A stretch of 64,000 nt of DNA from Flavobacterium croceum DSM 17960. GTDB taxonomy: Bacteria > Bacteroidota > Bacteroidia > Flavobacteriales > Flavobacteriaceae. The stretch lies in the NCBI RefSeq assembly GCF_002917885.1, contig NZ_PQNY01000007.1, forward strand, positions 1-64,000. Reading direction: 5' to 3'. A program made the position numbers and the translations under genes. Of this stretch, positions 17,307 to 27,038 are shown one piece after another. Numbering within the stretch: the stretch's first letter is position 1; each line of letters starts with the position of its first letter. The notes under the pieces were generated by a model. It did not search any database. It was not told the DNA's origin and saw nothing but the letters and a program-made list of their open reading frames with translations.

Positions 17307-19178
17307 TTATTTTTTTACGATAAGGAATTCAGAACGTCTGTTTTTAGCATTTTGTTCTTTGGTACATCTATCGCATTTTTCAACAGGTTCTTTTTCTCCA
17401 AAACCTTGTCCAGAAATACGATCGGCAGAAATTCCTTTAGAAATAACATATTGTACAGAAGCTTTTGCTCTACGATCTGATAAGCCTAAGTTGTACTCGT
17501 CATCACCTATATTATCGGTGTGTGATTTTACAAAAATAACCATGTCTTTGTGATCGTTCATAACCTGAACTAATTTATCTAGCTCAAAAGCACCTTGTTG
17601 TGTAATATTACTCTTATCAAATTCAAAATAAATAGGTTGTAATACTACCTCTATTGGAGTAACAATTTCTTCTATTGGATTAAGTTTAGCATCTACAGAA
17701 GCTTTTGGTCCTTTGCTTTTTGCAATAGCAAATGTATTCCCCTCGAATTTGTCTTTTGAAGCTTGTACTGTATAGGCTTGGTCGCACTCTACTCTAAATG
17801 AAACGGCTCCTTTATCGTTTGAGGTTTCTGTAGCAATCACATTGTTTTTACTATCTAAAATAGAAACTTTTGCTCCTGCCAAAATTTCTCCTGTTTTAGA
17901 GTTCGTAACAATAGTTTCAACATCTACACCACAGATAGGAGTAGCTGTAAAAATATCATCGTTACCGTTACGGTTACTTGAAAAATATCCGAAGTTTTTA
18001 GAACCATTAAATGTAAAAGAGAAGTCGTCTTTTTCAGAGTTTACTGGTTTTCCTAGGTTTACTGCTTCTGAATTTTTGCTTAAATCAACACTAAACACAT
18101 CGTAACCTCCAAGTCCTTGTTTTCCATTAGATGAGAAATAAAGTGTTTTGTTGTCTTCTGCAATAAAAGGGAAACTTTCATTACCTTCTGTATTTACATT
18201 ACCACCCAAACAAACAGGTGTACCAAAACTTCCGTCGGCTTTTATTTCTACTTTCCAAATATCTACGCCTCCTTTTCCTCCAGGCATATCTGAAGAAAAA
18301 TATAACGTTCTACCATCTTTACTTAAAGCTGGATTACTTGTAGAATATTCTGCACTATTAAATGGTAATGGTTTAATATCATTCCATGTTTCGCCATCGT
18401 TACTTGTAGCTTTGTAAAGGTTGTTTTTTCCTAATTTTAAATGAGCTGCTTTATTTTTAGTATAAAGGTTTTCTCTAAAACTATCACTCGAAAAATAGGC
18501 TGTTTTACCATCTGTGCTAAAAGTTATTGGCCCATCATGGTATTGAGAATTAAGTGAAGCTATTGCTGTAGGTTCAGAATAATTTCCACCATCTCCTAAG
18601 GTAGATTTATACAAATCTAGATAAGGTTCGTTGTTCCAGCCATAATTTTTCTTAGCTGCATTTCTAGCACTTGTAAAAAACAAATTATTGTCTTTTAATA
18701 AAGCTCCAAACTCCGATTTTTCAGAATTTATAGCTAAAGCGCTTACTGTATATTCTGGAGATTTTTTTAATAATTTCGGAATATAGTTTGGATTTTCTTT
18801 AAATGATTTTGCACGTAAATCGTTTGGATATGCTGCTGCAAATTTTGACATCACTTTATTCGATTCTTCATATTTGCCGTTTGCTTTAAGCATTTGTGAA
18901 TAACGGAAATACGTTTCTGCATCTTGATTGGTTTCCATTGCTTTGGCATACCATTTTACAGCTTCTGTGGTATTAAACATATTATAGTAGCTGTCTGCCA
19001 ATTGTTTATACACATATCCGTCTGCTTTGTCGTTTTCTACCAATTTTAAGTAGGCATTGGCAGCTTTTACATATTCGTATCTAGCAAATAGTTTATCTGC
19101 ACTTTTTGTATCGTTGTTTTGCGCATAGATAGAAGAGCTAATTGCTGCAAAACTTAATGCTATATATAATTTTTTCAT
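17307..19178 (-). CDS. OmpA family protein with TPR and PD40/WD40-like repeats
   Basis: 623 residues. A signal peptide ends near IYAQ (about residue 20); TPR-like helices occupy 25-150; PD40-type beta-propeller blades with repeated LYFSSD and AYFSSDSF segments occupy about 160-410; a carboxypeptidase-regulatory-like domain covers about 415-490; and the OmpA peptidoglycan-binding domain (YFEFDKSNI to NRRSEFLIVKK) ends the protein. Similar proteins tie T9SS and gliding components to the cell wall. Third gene of the adhesin operon, 20 bp after the PorP/SprF gene. The exact partner is inference. Confidence 0.9.
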   Translation of the reverse strand: MKKLYIALSFAAISSSIYAQNNDTKSADKLFARYEYVKAANAYLKLVENDKADGYVYKQLADSYYNMFNTTEAVKWYAKAMETNQDAETYFRYSQMLKANGKYEESNKVMSKFAAAYPNDLRAKSFKENPNYIPKLLKKSPEYTVSALAINSEKSEFGALLKDNNLFFTSARNAAKKNYGWNNEPYLDLYKSTLGDGGNYSEPTAIASLNSQYHDGPITFSTDGKTAYFSSDSFRENLYTKNKAAHLKLGKNNLYKATSNDGETWNDIKPLPFNSAEYSTSNPALSKDGRTLYFSSDMPGGKGGVDIWKVEIKADGSFGTPVCLGGNVNTEGNESFPFIAEDNKTLYFSSNGKQGLGGYDVFSVDLSKNSEAVNLGKPVNSEKDDFSFTFNGSKNFGYFSSNRNGNDDIFTATPICGVDVETIVTNSKTGEILAGAKVSILDSKNNVIATETSNDKGAVSFRVECDQAYTVQASKDKFEGNTFAIAKSKGPKASVDAKLNPIEEIVTPIEVVLQPIYFEFDKSNITQQGAFELDKLVQVMNDHKDMVIFVKSHTDNIGDDEYNLGLSDRRAKASVQYVISKGISADRISGQGFGEKEPVEKCDRCTKEQNAKNRRSEFLIVKK

Positions 19179-19198
19179 TGGACTACGTTAGTATTATA

Positions 19199-20143
19199 TT
19201 AGAAATATCTTGATGATTGTGATACTTTTTTGTTGAAATTCAAATTGAAAAGCAACATAAACTCATGAGAAGCTGGAGTTGTAACTTTCAAATCGGAAGT
19301 AATATGGTCGTATGCATATCCAATTCTTAAGTTTGGAGATAAACCATAGCTTACCATAGCTCCAAATGAGTCTTCAAATCTATAAGTAGCTCCAATTTCA
19401 AATTTCTCATTGAAAAGGAAATTGGTAGAAAGATCAAACGAAGTTGGTGCATTGAATGCCGTTTTTACCATAGCAAAAGGTTTGAATTTTACACTTGGGC
19501 TCAAATCAAATACGTATCCACCTGTTAAAAAGTAATGCAATGTTTCGGTACCATATTGTCTTCCGTTAAAATCAAGATATTTAGATTTTAACATGTTTGG
19601 AATAGATAATGAAACATAATACTTATTGGTATAATAAAATAAACCTGTACCAACATTAAAAAGGGTTCTTTTTGGATTCATAGTTCCATTTGCAAACGCA
19701 TCATCCCCTACATTTGGTAATGTAGGGTAGATGGTCATGAAATCTATTTTATGAAAAGTTGCACCTCCTTTTAATCCAAAAGCAAGTTTAGCTTCTTCAC
19801 TTACTTTTAAAGTATATGAAAAGTCTGCATACACATTTGTTTCTTCTACAGGACCTATTTTATCATTTAAGGCAGATAATCCTAGACCTACGTTTTTACC
19901 AACAGGACTGTGTAGAAAAAAAGTACCCGTAGTTGGAGCGTCTTCAATTTCTACCCATTGTTTTCTATATAGTAATCCACCTGCCAAGTTTTCTTTAGAC
20001 CCTGCATAAGCTGGATTTACTACACTTAGGTTATACATATATTGTGTATAATGTGGATCTTGCTGTGCATTAACATCAAAATATGTCACTAGACCAAAAG
20101 CTAATAGCAAAGTTAATTTTTTCATTTTCTTGAAATTTTTCAT
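19199..20143 (-). CDS. PorP/SprF family type IX secretion membrane protein
   Basis: 314 residues with a signal peptide ending DVNAQ and the family start QQDPHYTQYMYNLSVVNPAYAG, followed by outer-membrane strands ending in FNLNFNKKVSQSSRYF. PorP/SprF proteins are outer-membrane partners dedicated to T9SS cargo with type B C-terminal domains. Here it sits 20 bp downstream of such a cargo gene (the 1800-residue adhesin), as sprF sits after sprB, which indicates it serves that adhesin. A second start (MKK) at 20125 is possible. Confidence 0.92.
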   Translation of the reverse strand: MKNFKKMKKLTLLLAFGLVTYFDVNAQQDPHYTQYMYNLSVVNPAYAGSKENLAGGLLYRKQWVEIEDAPTTGTFFLHSPVGKNVGLGLSALNDKIGPVEETNVYADFSYTLKVSEEAKLAFGLKGGATFHKIDFMTIYPTLPNVGDDAFANGTMNPKRTLFNVGTGLFYYTNKYYVSLSIPNMLKSKYLDFNGRQYGTETLHYFLTGGYVFDLSPSVKFKPFAMVKTAFNAPTSFDLSTNFLFNEKFEIGATYRFEDSFGAMVSYGLSPNLRIGYAYDHITSDLKVTTPASHEFMLLFNLNFNKKVSQSSRYF

Positions 20144-20163
20144 TTATAATTATATTGATGTTA

Positions 20164-23100
20164 CTATTTTATCTCTCTATTGATATAAACCCAACCTGTT
20201 TTATTATCTCCGCTTTTTAGATTAATTACATAATAATAAGTACCATCTGGCAATTCATTATTGTTTTTGTCTAAACCTGTCCACTCGTCTATATAGTTGG
20301 TTTTAGAATATACAATTCTACCGTATCGATTATAAATTTGTAACTCTTGTACATCTAATCCTGTTAAATCAAATTTATCGTTTTTACCATCATTATTTGG
20401 AGAAATACCTTTTTGAATTTGACAGTTAATGCTAGCAACATTTATAGATTTAATTGTTACACAACCATCAACATTTGTTACTTTACAGAAGTATTCACCA
20501 ACCGCTGTAACTGTTAATGTACTTGTTGTACCTAAGTTAGGGTTTGTAGTAGAATACCACAAATAGGTAGCGGATGATGATGTGAAATTTGTATCTATAA
20601 GTTTCAATACATAAGTTGAACCTTCACAAGAACCAAATATGGTGTAATCTGGAAGGTCATTGTAAACTGGAGATGCGCTAGCAGAAGTGCTAGTACAGCC
20701 TGTACTCGAGTTCGTTACTATAACAGAGTATGTACCTGCCACATTAGTAGTGAACGAGGAAACGTTTCCTGGATTTGTAACTCCTGCAGGAACAGTCCAT
20801 ACGTAAGTATAAGTACCTGCTGCTGGAGAAACATTTGCTGTTACAGTAGACGAGGTACCAAGACAAACTTCTGGAATTACTACTTGAACTGTAGGTAAAG
20901 CATTTACAGTTACAGTTCCTGTGGCTAGAGCACTTGTACAACCTGTAGAAGTATTCGTTATTGTTACGCTATAATTACCACCTACAGTTGTTGTAAATGA
21001 AGCCACACTTCCTGGATTTGTAACTCCTGTAGGTACGGTCCACACATAAGTATATGTTTGTGTTGTATCACTTGGAGTAGCTGTTACCGTAGTAGATGCT
21101 CCCGCACAAATTGTACTACTTGAAACAGAAACTGTTGGTGTTGGATTTACTGTTACTGTTCCACTTGCACTTGTACCTACACAATTTGTTGTAGTATTTG
21201 TGGCAACAACAGAATATGTACCTGCAAAACTTGTAGAGAATGATGCAACGTTACCTGGATCTGTAGCACCTGTAGGTACAGTCCAAATGTAACTATATGT
21301 TTGTGTTGTATCACTTGGAGTGGCTGTTACAGTTGCTGATTGTCCTTGACAAATTGTAGGACTGTTTACTGTAACTACTGGTAACGGATTTACTGTTACA
21401 ACAGCAGTAACAGGTTGGCTTACACAAGATGTTTGAACATCTGTTATTTGAACTGTATAATTTCCTGCTACATTCGTAGTAAATGTAGAAACATTTCCTG
21501 GGTTTGTAACACCTGCAGGAACACTCCATGCATAAGTATATGTTGCTGTAGTGTTAGAAGGAGTGGCTGTTATAGTTGCTGTTCCATCTGCACAAATAAC
21601 TTGATTATTTACTGAAACTACAGGTAATGGATTCACTGTTACGATTCCTGATATAGAACCAGTTACACATCCTGTAAATGTATCTGTAACAATAACTGAA
21701 TAAGTACCCGCTACATTTGTAGTAAATGAAGAAACATTTCCAGGGTCTGTAAATCCTGTAGGAACACTCCATGCATAAGTATAAGTACTAGATCCATTAA
21801 CTACTGCTTCAACTGTTGCTAACCCATCAGCACAAATTACACTGTTTCCAACTGTAACATTTGGTAAAGCATTTATTGTAACCGTAGCTGTAGCTGGTGT
21901 GCTTTGACAAGTAGTAGCTGTATTTGTTACAACAACAGAATATGTACCTGCAATTGTAGTAGTAAAAGAAGCTACACTACCTGGATTTGTTACACCTGTA
22001 GGAACTGTCCAAGCATAAGTATAAGTACCTGTAGAAGGGGTAACATTTGCTGTTAAAGTGGCTGTTTGACCATCACAAATGGTTTGACTGGCAACAGTAA
22101 CAACTGGTGAAGTATTAAATGTAACCGTTTTAGTATCTTCAGAAGTGTTTAAACCACAAGTTATCACACATTTGTAAGTTCCTGATTGTGTTACAACTAG
22201 AGTACTAGAAGTTTGTCCGGTAAGAAGTGTTGTACCATTATACCACGCATAGCTATCTGCATTTTGATTACTTGATGTTATAGTATATGATGTTTGATTA
22301 CATAAACTCACATCTGGTCCTAATTCTACACTACATACTATAGCGCAGTCCGTTGTTCCAGCTCCTGTTTGTCCATTATTAGTTTGAGTAAAATTGACAG
22401 TACCTGCTTGATTACTATAATTTGTAATAAGTATAACATAATACTCTCCTGCTTGAGCATTGGTGATAGTAAAGTTTTCTATAGGAGCTGCAGAGTAACT
22501 ACAAGCCACAATATTACTTGGCGTTATTATGTTTCCATCTGGATAATCATTTAAACTATTACAAACTACAGAAAAATCATTAGAAGAAAATGGCCCCCAA
22601 CAAATAAAGTCTACGTCAATACCATTTCCAGTTGAATTACTAGTTTGAGAAATTTGTAAACTTAATGGTCCTGTTTGATCTACTTGCATAAAATACCAAG
22701 CTGGATTTGGTGTAGTAAATAAACAACCTATAGAACCATAACTTGGTGCTCCTGTGATATTAGTATAATTTAATCCTGTTTCTCCACAGAAAGGCATTGA
22801 GTCTGCACAGGTTTGAGTAATGTAGAATGATTTTGGTCCATTCCAAGTACTATGGTCTGTAGACGAACAAATAGCTCTAACCCAATATTCGTATGAAGTA
22901 CCTGGTGTTAAATTATTAGGGGTGTATGTAGGAGTACCATTTACAATAACACCTGTTGCAGAAGCAGAAGGCATTCCTGTTCCTGAAGGTTGTACAATAA
23001 CCTCCCATTGTGTTGCTGTTCCATTTTCTGTCCAAGTTAATGTAGCAGAGGTTGAGTTTAATGGCGTTGCAACAAGATTTGTTGGTTTTGGACAGGTTGG

Positions 23101-25560
23101 AGGTGGTGCACAAGTAACACTTGCTACCCAACCTGCTGCATTTACAACACTATCTGAAGTAAATACAAAAGTTAAACATCCTGTAGGATTTGTAGCATCT
23201 ATTTGTGGAGGTAAAGTTGTTCCTGTATAGTTACCTATTTGTGTAGCCGCAGCACTATTTCCGTCGTAAACTTTTAAAAAGTCAAAATTGTTTTCAAGAG
23301 CAAATGAAGTGAACGTTACTGTAACCACATCACCTGGGTTTGTTGGACATATTGTGTAAGTAATATTGGAACTATTTGCATAATTTGCATTAGCTCCACC
23401 TGGATCTGTAAATGTGCCACCACAAACTGGCGGTGCCGGTTGTGTAGTTGCAGTAGCTGCTTGAGACCATAATGACAAATCTGTTGAAGAACATACTGCT
23501 CTTACATAAAATTTATAACATGTATCTGGTGTAAGACCTGTGTATACAAATGGATTTGCAGAAGCTGTTTGCCAACCTGTTGTTGATGCGTCTGGAGCTG
23601 CTGCTGAACATGGTAAAGCAATTACTTGAAATTGTGTTGCTGTACTATTATTTGTCCAGCCTATAGTAGCTTGGTTTGAAGTTACTGCTGTTGCTGTAAT
23701 AGCTGTTGGTTTAGGACAAGTTGGTGGAGCTGCACATGTAACACTTGCTACCCATCCTGCTGCATTTACACTACTATCTGAAGTAAATACAAAAGTCAAA
23801 CATCCATTGGCAGCTGTAGAAGTAATATCTGGTGGCAATGTTGTACCTGTGTAATTTCCTATTTGAGGTGCAGTATTACTATTTCCGTTATAAACTTTTA
23901 AGAAGTCCCAATTATTCTCCAGTGCAAATGCTGAAAAAGACACAGTTACTACCTCTCCAGGGTTTGTTGGACATATTGTATATGTTATATTAGAACTATT
24001 AGCATAATTTGCTGTAGCTCCACCTGGATCTGTAAATGTACCTCCACAAACTGGTGGAGATGGTTGTGTAGTTGCAGTTGCTGCTTGAGACCACAACGAC
24101 AAATCTGTTGAAGAACATACTGCTCTTACATAAAATTTATAACATGTATCTGGTGTAAGACCTGTATATACAAATGGACTCGCAGAAGCTGTTTGCCAAC
24201 CTGTTGTTGATGCGTCTGGAGCTGCTGCTGAACATGGTAGAGCAATTACTTGAAATTGTGTTGCAGTACTATTGTTTGTCCAACTTATAGTTGCTTGATT
24301 CGATGTAACTGCTGTTGCAGTAATAGCTGTTGGTTTTGGGCATGTTGGTGGCGGAGCACATGTAACATTTGCTACCCATCCTGCTGCATTTACACTACTA
24401 TCTGAAGTAAATACAAAAGTTAAACAACCATTAGCCGCTGTAGAAGTTATACTTGGAGGTAATGTTGTACCTGTGTAATTTCCTATTTGAGGTGCAGTAT
24501 TACTATTTCCGTTATAAACTTTTAAGAAGTCCCAATTATTCTCCAATGCAAATGAAGTAAAAGTAACTGTAACTACATCTCCTGGGTTTTGAGGACAAAT
24601 TACGGTAGTGACATTTGCACTATTAGCATAGTTTGCATTAGGTCCACCTGGGTCTGTAAAGTTTCCTCCACAACCTAATGGTGCTAATGTTGTTGTAAAA
24701 GAAAACGGACCAGCCCATGCACTATTACTATCAGTACATAATGAACGAACATAATAGCTATAAGCAGTGTTTGGTGTTAAACCATTTACAACGTAAGGTA
24801 ATGCTCCATTATAAACAGTTCCCGTTCCTGTTGGTGCTGTAGTACCTTGTACAACTTCTATTTCCCAAGAGGTAGCACCATTGGGAGTCCAAGTTAAACT
24901 AGCACTATTATGAGTAAGTGCAGAAGTGGTTAAATTTGTAGGAGGTAAACATTGTGAAATTACTCGAGCATCATCAATAAACCATCTATCGCCAGAAAGC
25001 GTTGTTCCTGTTTGCGTAAACTGCATTACAAAAGCAATATAAATCTGACTACCTGGTGTATAACCTGCCGCAACAAGATCTACCGTTTTTTCTTCGTAAA
25101 CATTATAAGTGGTAACCAAAGATGTCTCTGTCCATTCTTGAATTGTAGTATACGAAGCGGTGTTTGTTTGAGAAGGCGCCGTAGCTGGTGCAACTCGTAT
25201 TTGAAGCTTAGCACCTGCGTCACCATTGTAACCTAAACGTGTCCAAAAACGTAATTGACCGTTTGTTGGTACTGTTACTAATGGAGTAGCAAGAAAATCT
25301 TCAGAGGTATTGTTTTGTCCAATATTTTCTCTGTCGATAAAAGCAGCTTGTGTACCTGCATAAGGAGTTGCGTTTACTGTCCAACGTTTGGCTAAACCAA
25401 CACCGTTGTCAAAAACTGCCCAATTCCCTGTACCAAGAGTCCAGTTGGTTGCAGGTAATGCGTCTGGACCTGTTGTGTTTTCAAATCCCTCTAAAGCAAG
25501 TTGTGCAAAACTGCTTGCTATAGAGAATAAGAAAATCACTAGAAAAGTAATTTTTTTCAT
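20164..25560 (-). CDS. giant T9SS-secreted adhesin with CUB, FN3 and Ig-like repeats and gliding-motility C-terminal domain
   Basis: About 1800 residues. After a signal peptide (SIASSFAQ) comes an N-terminal beta-sandwich (about 22-205), then FN3 and CUB domains alternating three times (CUB at about 299-403, 507-611, 715-819), a further FN3 (825-915), a PPC-like region, one divergent and six regular Ig/PKD-like repeats of about 81 residues (1155-1639), and a C-terminal type B sorting domain starting GISPNNDGKNDKF. That domain directs export by T9SS with a PorP/SprF partner, which is the next gene. Role as cell-surface adhesin is inference from domains. The MKK start at 25560 is chosen; MLMKK at 25566 is equally open. 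Gene is Thr/Val rich and repetitive. Confidence 0.9.
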   Translation of the reverse strand: MKKITFLVIFLFSIASSFAQLALEGFENTTGPDALPATNWTLGTGNWAVFDNGVGLAKRWTVNATPYAGTQAAFIDRENIGQNNTSEDFLATPLVTVPTNGQLRFWTRLGYNGDAGAKLQIRVAPATAPSQTNTASYTTIQEWTETSLVTTYNVYEEKTVDLVAAGYTPGSQIYIAFVMQFTQTGTTLSGDRWFIDDARVISQCLPPTNLTTSALTHNSASLTWTPNGATSWEIEVVQGTTAPTGTGTVYNGALPYVVNGLTPNTAYSYYVRSLCTDSNSAWAGPFSFTTTLAPLGCGGNFTDPGGPNANYANSANVTTVICPQNPGDVVTVTFTSFALENNWDFLKVYNGNSNTAPQIGNYTGTTLPPSITSTAANGCLTFVFTSDSSVNAAGWVANVTCAPPPTCPKPTAITATAVTSNQATISWTNNSTATQFQVIALPCSAAAPDASTTGWQTASASPFVYTGLTPDTCYKFYVRAVCSSTDLSLWSQAATATTQPSPPVCGGTFTDPGGATANYANSSNITYTICPTNPGEVVTVSFSAFALENNWDFLKVYNGNSNTAPQIGNYTGTTLPPDITSTAANGCLTFVFTSDSSVNAAGWVASVTCAAPPTCPKPTAITATAVTSNQATIGWTNNSTATQFQVIALPCSAAAPDASTTGWQTASANPFVYTGLTPDTCYKFYVRAVCSSTDLSLWSQAATATTQPAPPVCGGTFTDPGGANANYANSSNITYTICPTNPGDVVTVTFTSFALENNFDFLKVYDGNSAAATQIGNYTGTTLPPQIDATNPTGCLTFVFTSDSVVNAAGWVASVTCAPPPTCPKPTNLVATPLNSTSATLTWTENGTATQWEVIVQPSGTGMPSASATGVIVNGTPTYTPNNLTPGTSYEYWVRAICSSTDHSTWNGPKSFYITQTCADSMPFCGETGLNYTNITGAPSYGSIGCLFTTPNPAWYFMQVDQTGPLSLQISQTSNSTGNGIDVDFICWGPFSSNDFSVVCNSLNDYPDGNIITPSNIVACSYSAAPIENFTITNAQAGEYYVILITNYSNQAGTVNFTQTNNGQTGAGTTDCAIVCSVELGPDVSLCNQTSYTITSSNQNADSYAWYNGTTLLTGQTSSTLVVTQSGTYKCVITCGLNTSEDTKTVTFNTSPVVTVASQTICDGQTATLTANVTPSTGTYTYAWTVPTGVTNPGSVASFTTTIAGTYSVVVTNTATTCQSTPATATVTINALPNVTVGNSVICADGLATVEAVVNGSSTYTYAWSVPTGFTDPGNVSSFTTNVAGTYSVIVTDTFTGCVTGSISGIVTVNPLPVVSVNNQVICADGTATITATPSNTTATYTYAWSVPAGVTNPGNVSTFTTNVAGNYTVQITDVQTSCVSQPVTAVVTVNPLPVVTVNSPTICQGQSATVTATPSDTTQTYSYIWTVPTGATDPGNVASFSTSFAGTYSVVATNTTTNCVGTSASGTVTVNPTPTVSVSSSTICAGASTTVTATPSDTTQTYTYVWTVPTGVTNPGSVASFTTTVGGNYSVTITNTSTGCTSALATGTVTVNALPTVQVVIPEVCLGTSSTVTANVSPAAGTYTYVWTVPAGVTNPGNVSSFTTNVAGTYSVIVTNSSTGCTSTSASASPVYNDLPDYTIFGSCEGSTYVLKLIDTNFTSSSATYLWYSTTNPNLGTTSTLTVTAVGEYFCKVTNVDGCVTIKSINVASINCQIQKGISPNNDGKNDKFDLTGLDVQELQIYNRYGRIVYSKTNYIDEWTGLDKNNNELPDGTYYYVINLKSGDNKTGWVYINREIK
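20650..22104 (-). repeat. Six tandem Ig/PKD-like coding repeats of about 81 codons
   Basis: Repeat starts are at about residues 1155, 1236, 1316, 1397, 1478 and 1559 of the adhesin, each with a TIC or VIC near the start, YAWTVPTGVTNPG in the middle and a VTVNPLP linker. Each has two cysteines spaced to form a disulfide. The stretch is a rigid stalk candidate before the sorting domain. Confidence 0.85.
22801..24672 (-). repeat. Three tandem 624-bp CUB-FN3 coding repeats
   Basis: Within the adhesin gene, units of exactly 208 codons repeat at 24049-24672, 23425-24048 and 22801-23424. The first two units are almost identical in protein over long runs, for example in the CUB segment ending TFVFTSDSSVNAAGW, while the third has drifted. 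The exact period suggests unequal crossing-over. Confidence 0.85.
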
Positions 25561-25607
25561 TAACACAGATTTTTAATTTATAGATTGTTTTGTAAGATTT
25601 TAATTTC

Positions 25608-25641
25608 CAAATTTAATAAAAATTCCAAAAGTCTTAACAAA
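25608..25641 (-). promoter_or_regulatory. Promoter of the adhesin operon
   Basis: On the minus strand TTTG (25638-25641) and TAAATTTG (25608-25615) are spaced by 22 bases, matching the Bacteroidota -33/-7 pattern. The start of transcription would be near 25601, about 40 bases before the adhesin ATG. Confidence 0.55.
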
Positions 25642-25716
25642 ATGTAAATATTTAACTAATTTATTTTACATCAAATTAAAAAAACGAGTATAAATAGTAG
25701 TGTTTTTGAAAATAAT

Positions 25717-25724
25717 TACCTTTG
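25717..25724 (+). promoter_or_regulatory. -7 promoter box of hflX
   Basis: TACCTTTG matches TAnnTTTG and lies 14 bases before the ATG at 25739. Because it falls inside the longer reading frame that opens at 25700, it decides the hflX start in favour of 25739 and predicts a leader of only a few bases. Confidence 0.6.
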
Positions 25725-25738
25725 TAAAAAATATTTTC

Positions 25739-26968
25739 ATGTTAGAAAAACAAACTACAAATTTTGAAAAAACCGTTATTGTAGGTGTCGTCACTCAATT
25801 GCAAAGCGAAGACAAACTTCAAGAATACCTTGATGAATTGGAATTTCTAACTTTTACAGCTGGTGGAGAAGTGATAAAAAGGTTTTGGCAAAAACTAGAC
25901 AAACCAAATCCAAAAACGTTTTTAGGCTCAGGAAAAATGGATGAAATTCATCATTTTGTAAAAGAATATGATGTAAATACTGTTATTTTTGATGATGAAC
26001 TTTCTCCTTCTCAACAAAAAAATATTTCAAAAATTTTAGATTGCAAAGTTTTAGACAGAACAAACTTAATTTTAGATATTTTTGCACAACGTGCCGAAAC
26101 TTCTTATGCAAGAACCCAAGTAGAACTTGCTCAATGTCAATATTTACTACCAAGATTATCTGGAATGTGGACGCACCTTGAACGCCAAAAAGGAGGTATT
26201 GGATTACGTGGCCCTGGAGAAACCGAGATAGAAACAGACAGACGTATTGTAAGAGATAGAATTTCACTGCTAAAAGAAAAAATAAAAACTATAGATAAAC
26301 AAATGTCTATACAAAGAAGTAACCGAGGCGCTATGGTTCGTGTTGCTCTTGTAGGGTATACCAATGTAGGAAAATCTACTTTAATGAATGCCGTAGGCAA
26401 GAGCGATGTGTTTGTAGAAAACAAATTATTTGCTACCTTAGATACCACCGTTAGAAAAGTTGTTATAAAAAACTTGCCTTTTCTATTGTCTGACACCGTT
26501 GGATTTATTAGAAAATTACCTACACAACTTGTTGAGTCTTTTAAAAGCACTCTTGATGAAGTTCGCGAAGCCGATTTGCTTTTGCATGTTGTAGACATTT
26601 CGCATCCCGATTTTGAAGACCATATAGAATCTGTAAATCAAATTTTAAAGGATATTAAAAGTGATGACAAACCTACTATAATGGTGTTTAACAAAATAGA
26701 CCGTTACCAACCTCAACATATAGATACAGATGACTTAATAACAGAACGCACTTCTAAACATTACACCCTTACAGAGTGGAAATCTACATGGATGAGTAAA
26801 TTAGGAGCAAAAAATGCTCTTTTTATTTCGGCTACAGAAAAAAAAAATTTTGAAGAATTTAGAGAAAAAGTATACGAAGCCGTTCGGGAAATACACATTA
26901 CTCGTTTTCCGTATAATAATTTTTTATATCCAGAATATAAAGATGTAGAAGAAAACGCAGAAGATTAG
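25739..26968 (+). CDS. hflX: GTPase HflX
   Basis: 409 residues from MLEKQTTNF. The N-terminal HflX domain includes FLGSGKMDEI and the GGIGLRGPGETEIETDRR block that precedes the G domain. The G domain has GYTNVGKST (P-loop), DTVGFIRKLP (G3), NKID (G4) and SATE (G5). HflX is a ribosome-associated GTPase that splits stalled or damaged 70S ribosomes under stress. Single gene, divergent from the adhesin operon, with a strong terminator after it. Confidence 0.95.
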   Translation: MLEKQTTNFEKTVIVGVVTQLQSEDKLQEYLDELEFLTFTAGGEVIKRFWQKLDKPNPKTFLGSGKMDEIHHFVKEYDVNTVIFDDELSPSQQKNISKILDCKVLDRTNLILDIFAQRAETSYARTQVELAQCQYLLPRLSGMWTHLERQKGGIGLRGPGETEIETDRRIVRDRISLLKEKIKTIDKQMSIQRSNRGAMVRVALVGYTNVGKSTLMNAVGKSDVFVENKLFATLDTTVRKVVIKNLPFLLSDTVGFIRKLPTQLVESFKSTLDEVREADLLLHVVDISHPDFEDHIESVNQILKDIKSDDKPTIMVFNKIDRYQPQHIDTDDLITERTSKHYTLTEWKSTWMSKLGAKNALFISATEKKNFEEFREKVYEAVREIHITRFPYNNFLYPEYKDVEENAED

Positions 26969-26986
26969 TTGATTTTTTTAAACATT

Positions 26987-27022
26987 AAAACCTCAAGCGT
27001 TACTACACTTGAGGTTTTTTTT
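26987..27022 (+). terminator. Terminator of hflX (shared with the SPFH gene)
   Basis: CCTCAAG (26991-26997) pairs with CTTGAGG (27008-27014), flanked by AAAA and an eight-T run. It can act on both strands between the two convergent genes. Confidence 0.88.
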
Positions 27023-27038
27023 GAGAAAATACTTTACA

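Noticed and set aside
20650..24672. CRISPR-like or satellite DNA repeat array
   Set aside because: The repeats are coding, in one open frame, and match CUB, FN3 and Ig-like protein domains; there are no unique spacers of constant length.
25700..25738. Upstream start for hflX
   Set aside because: The best promoter box lies inside this extension and the added 13 residues do not look like HflX.
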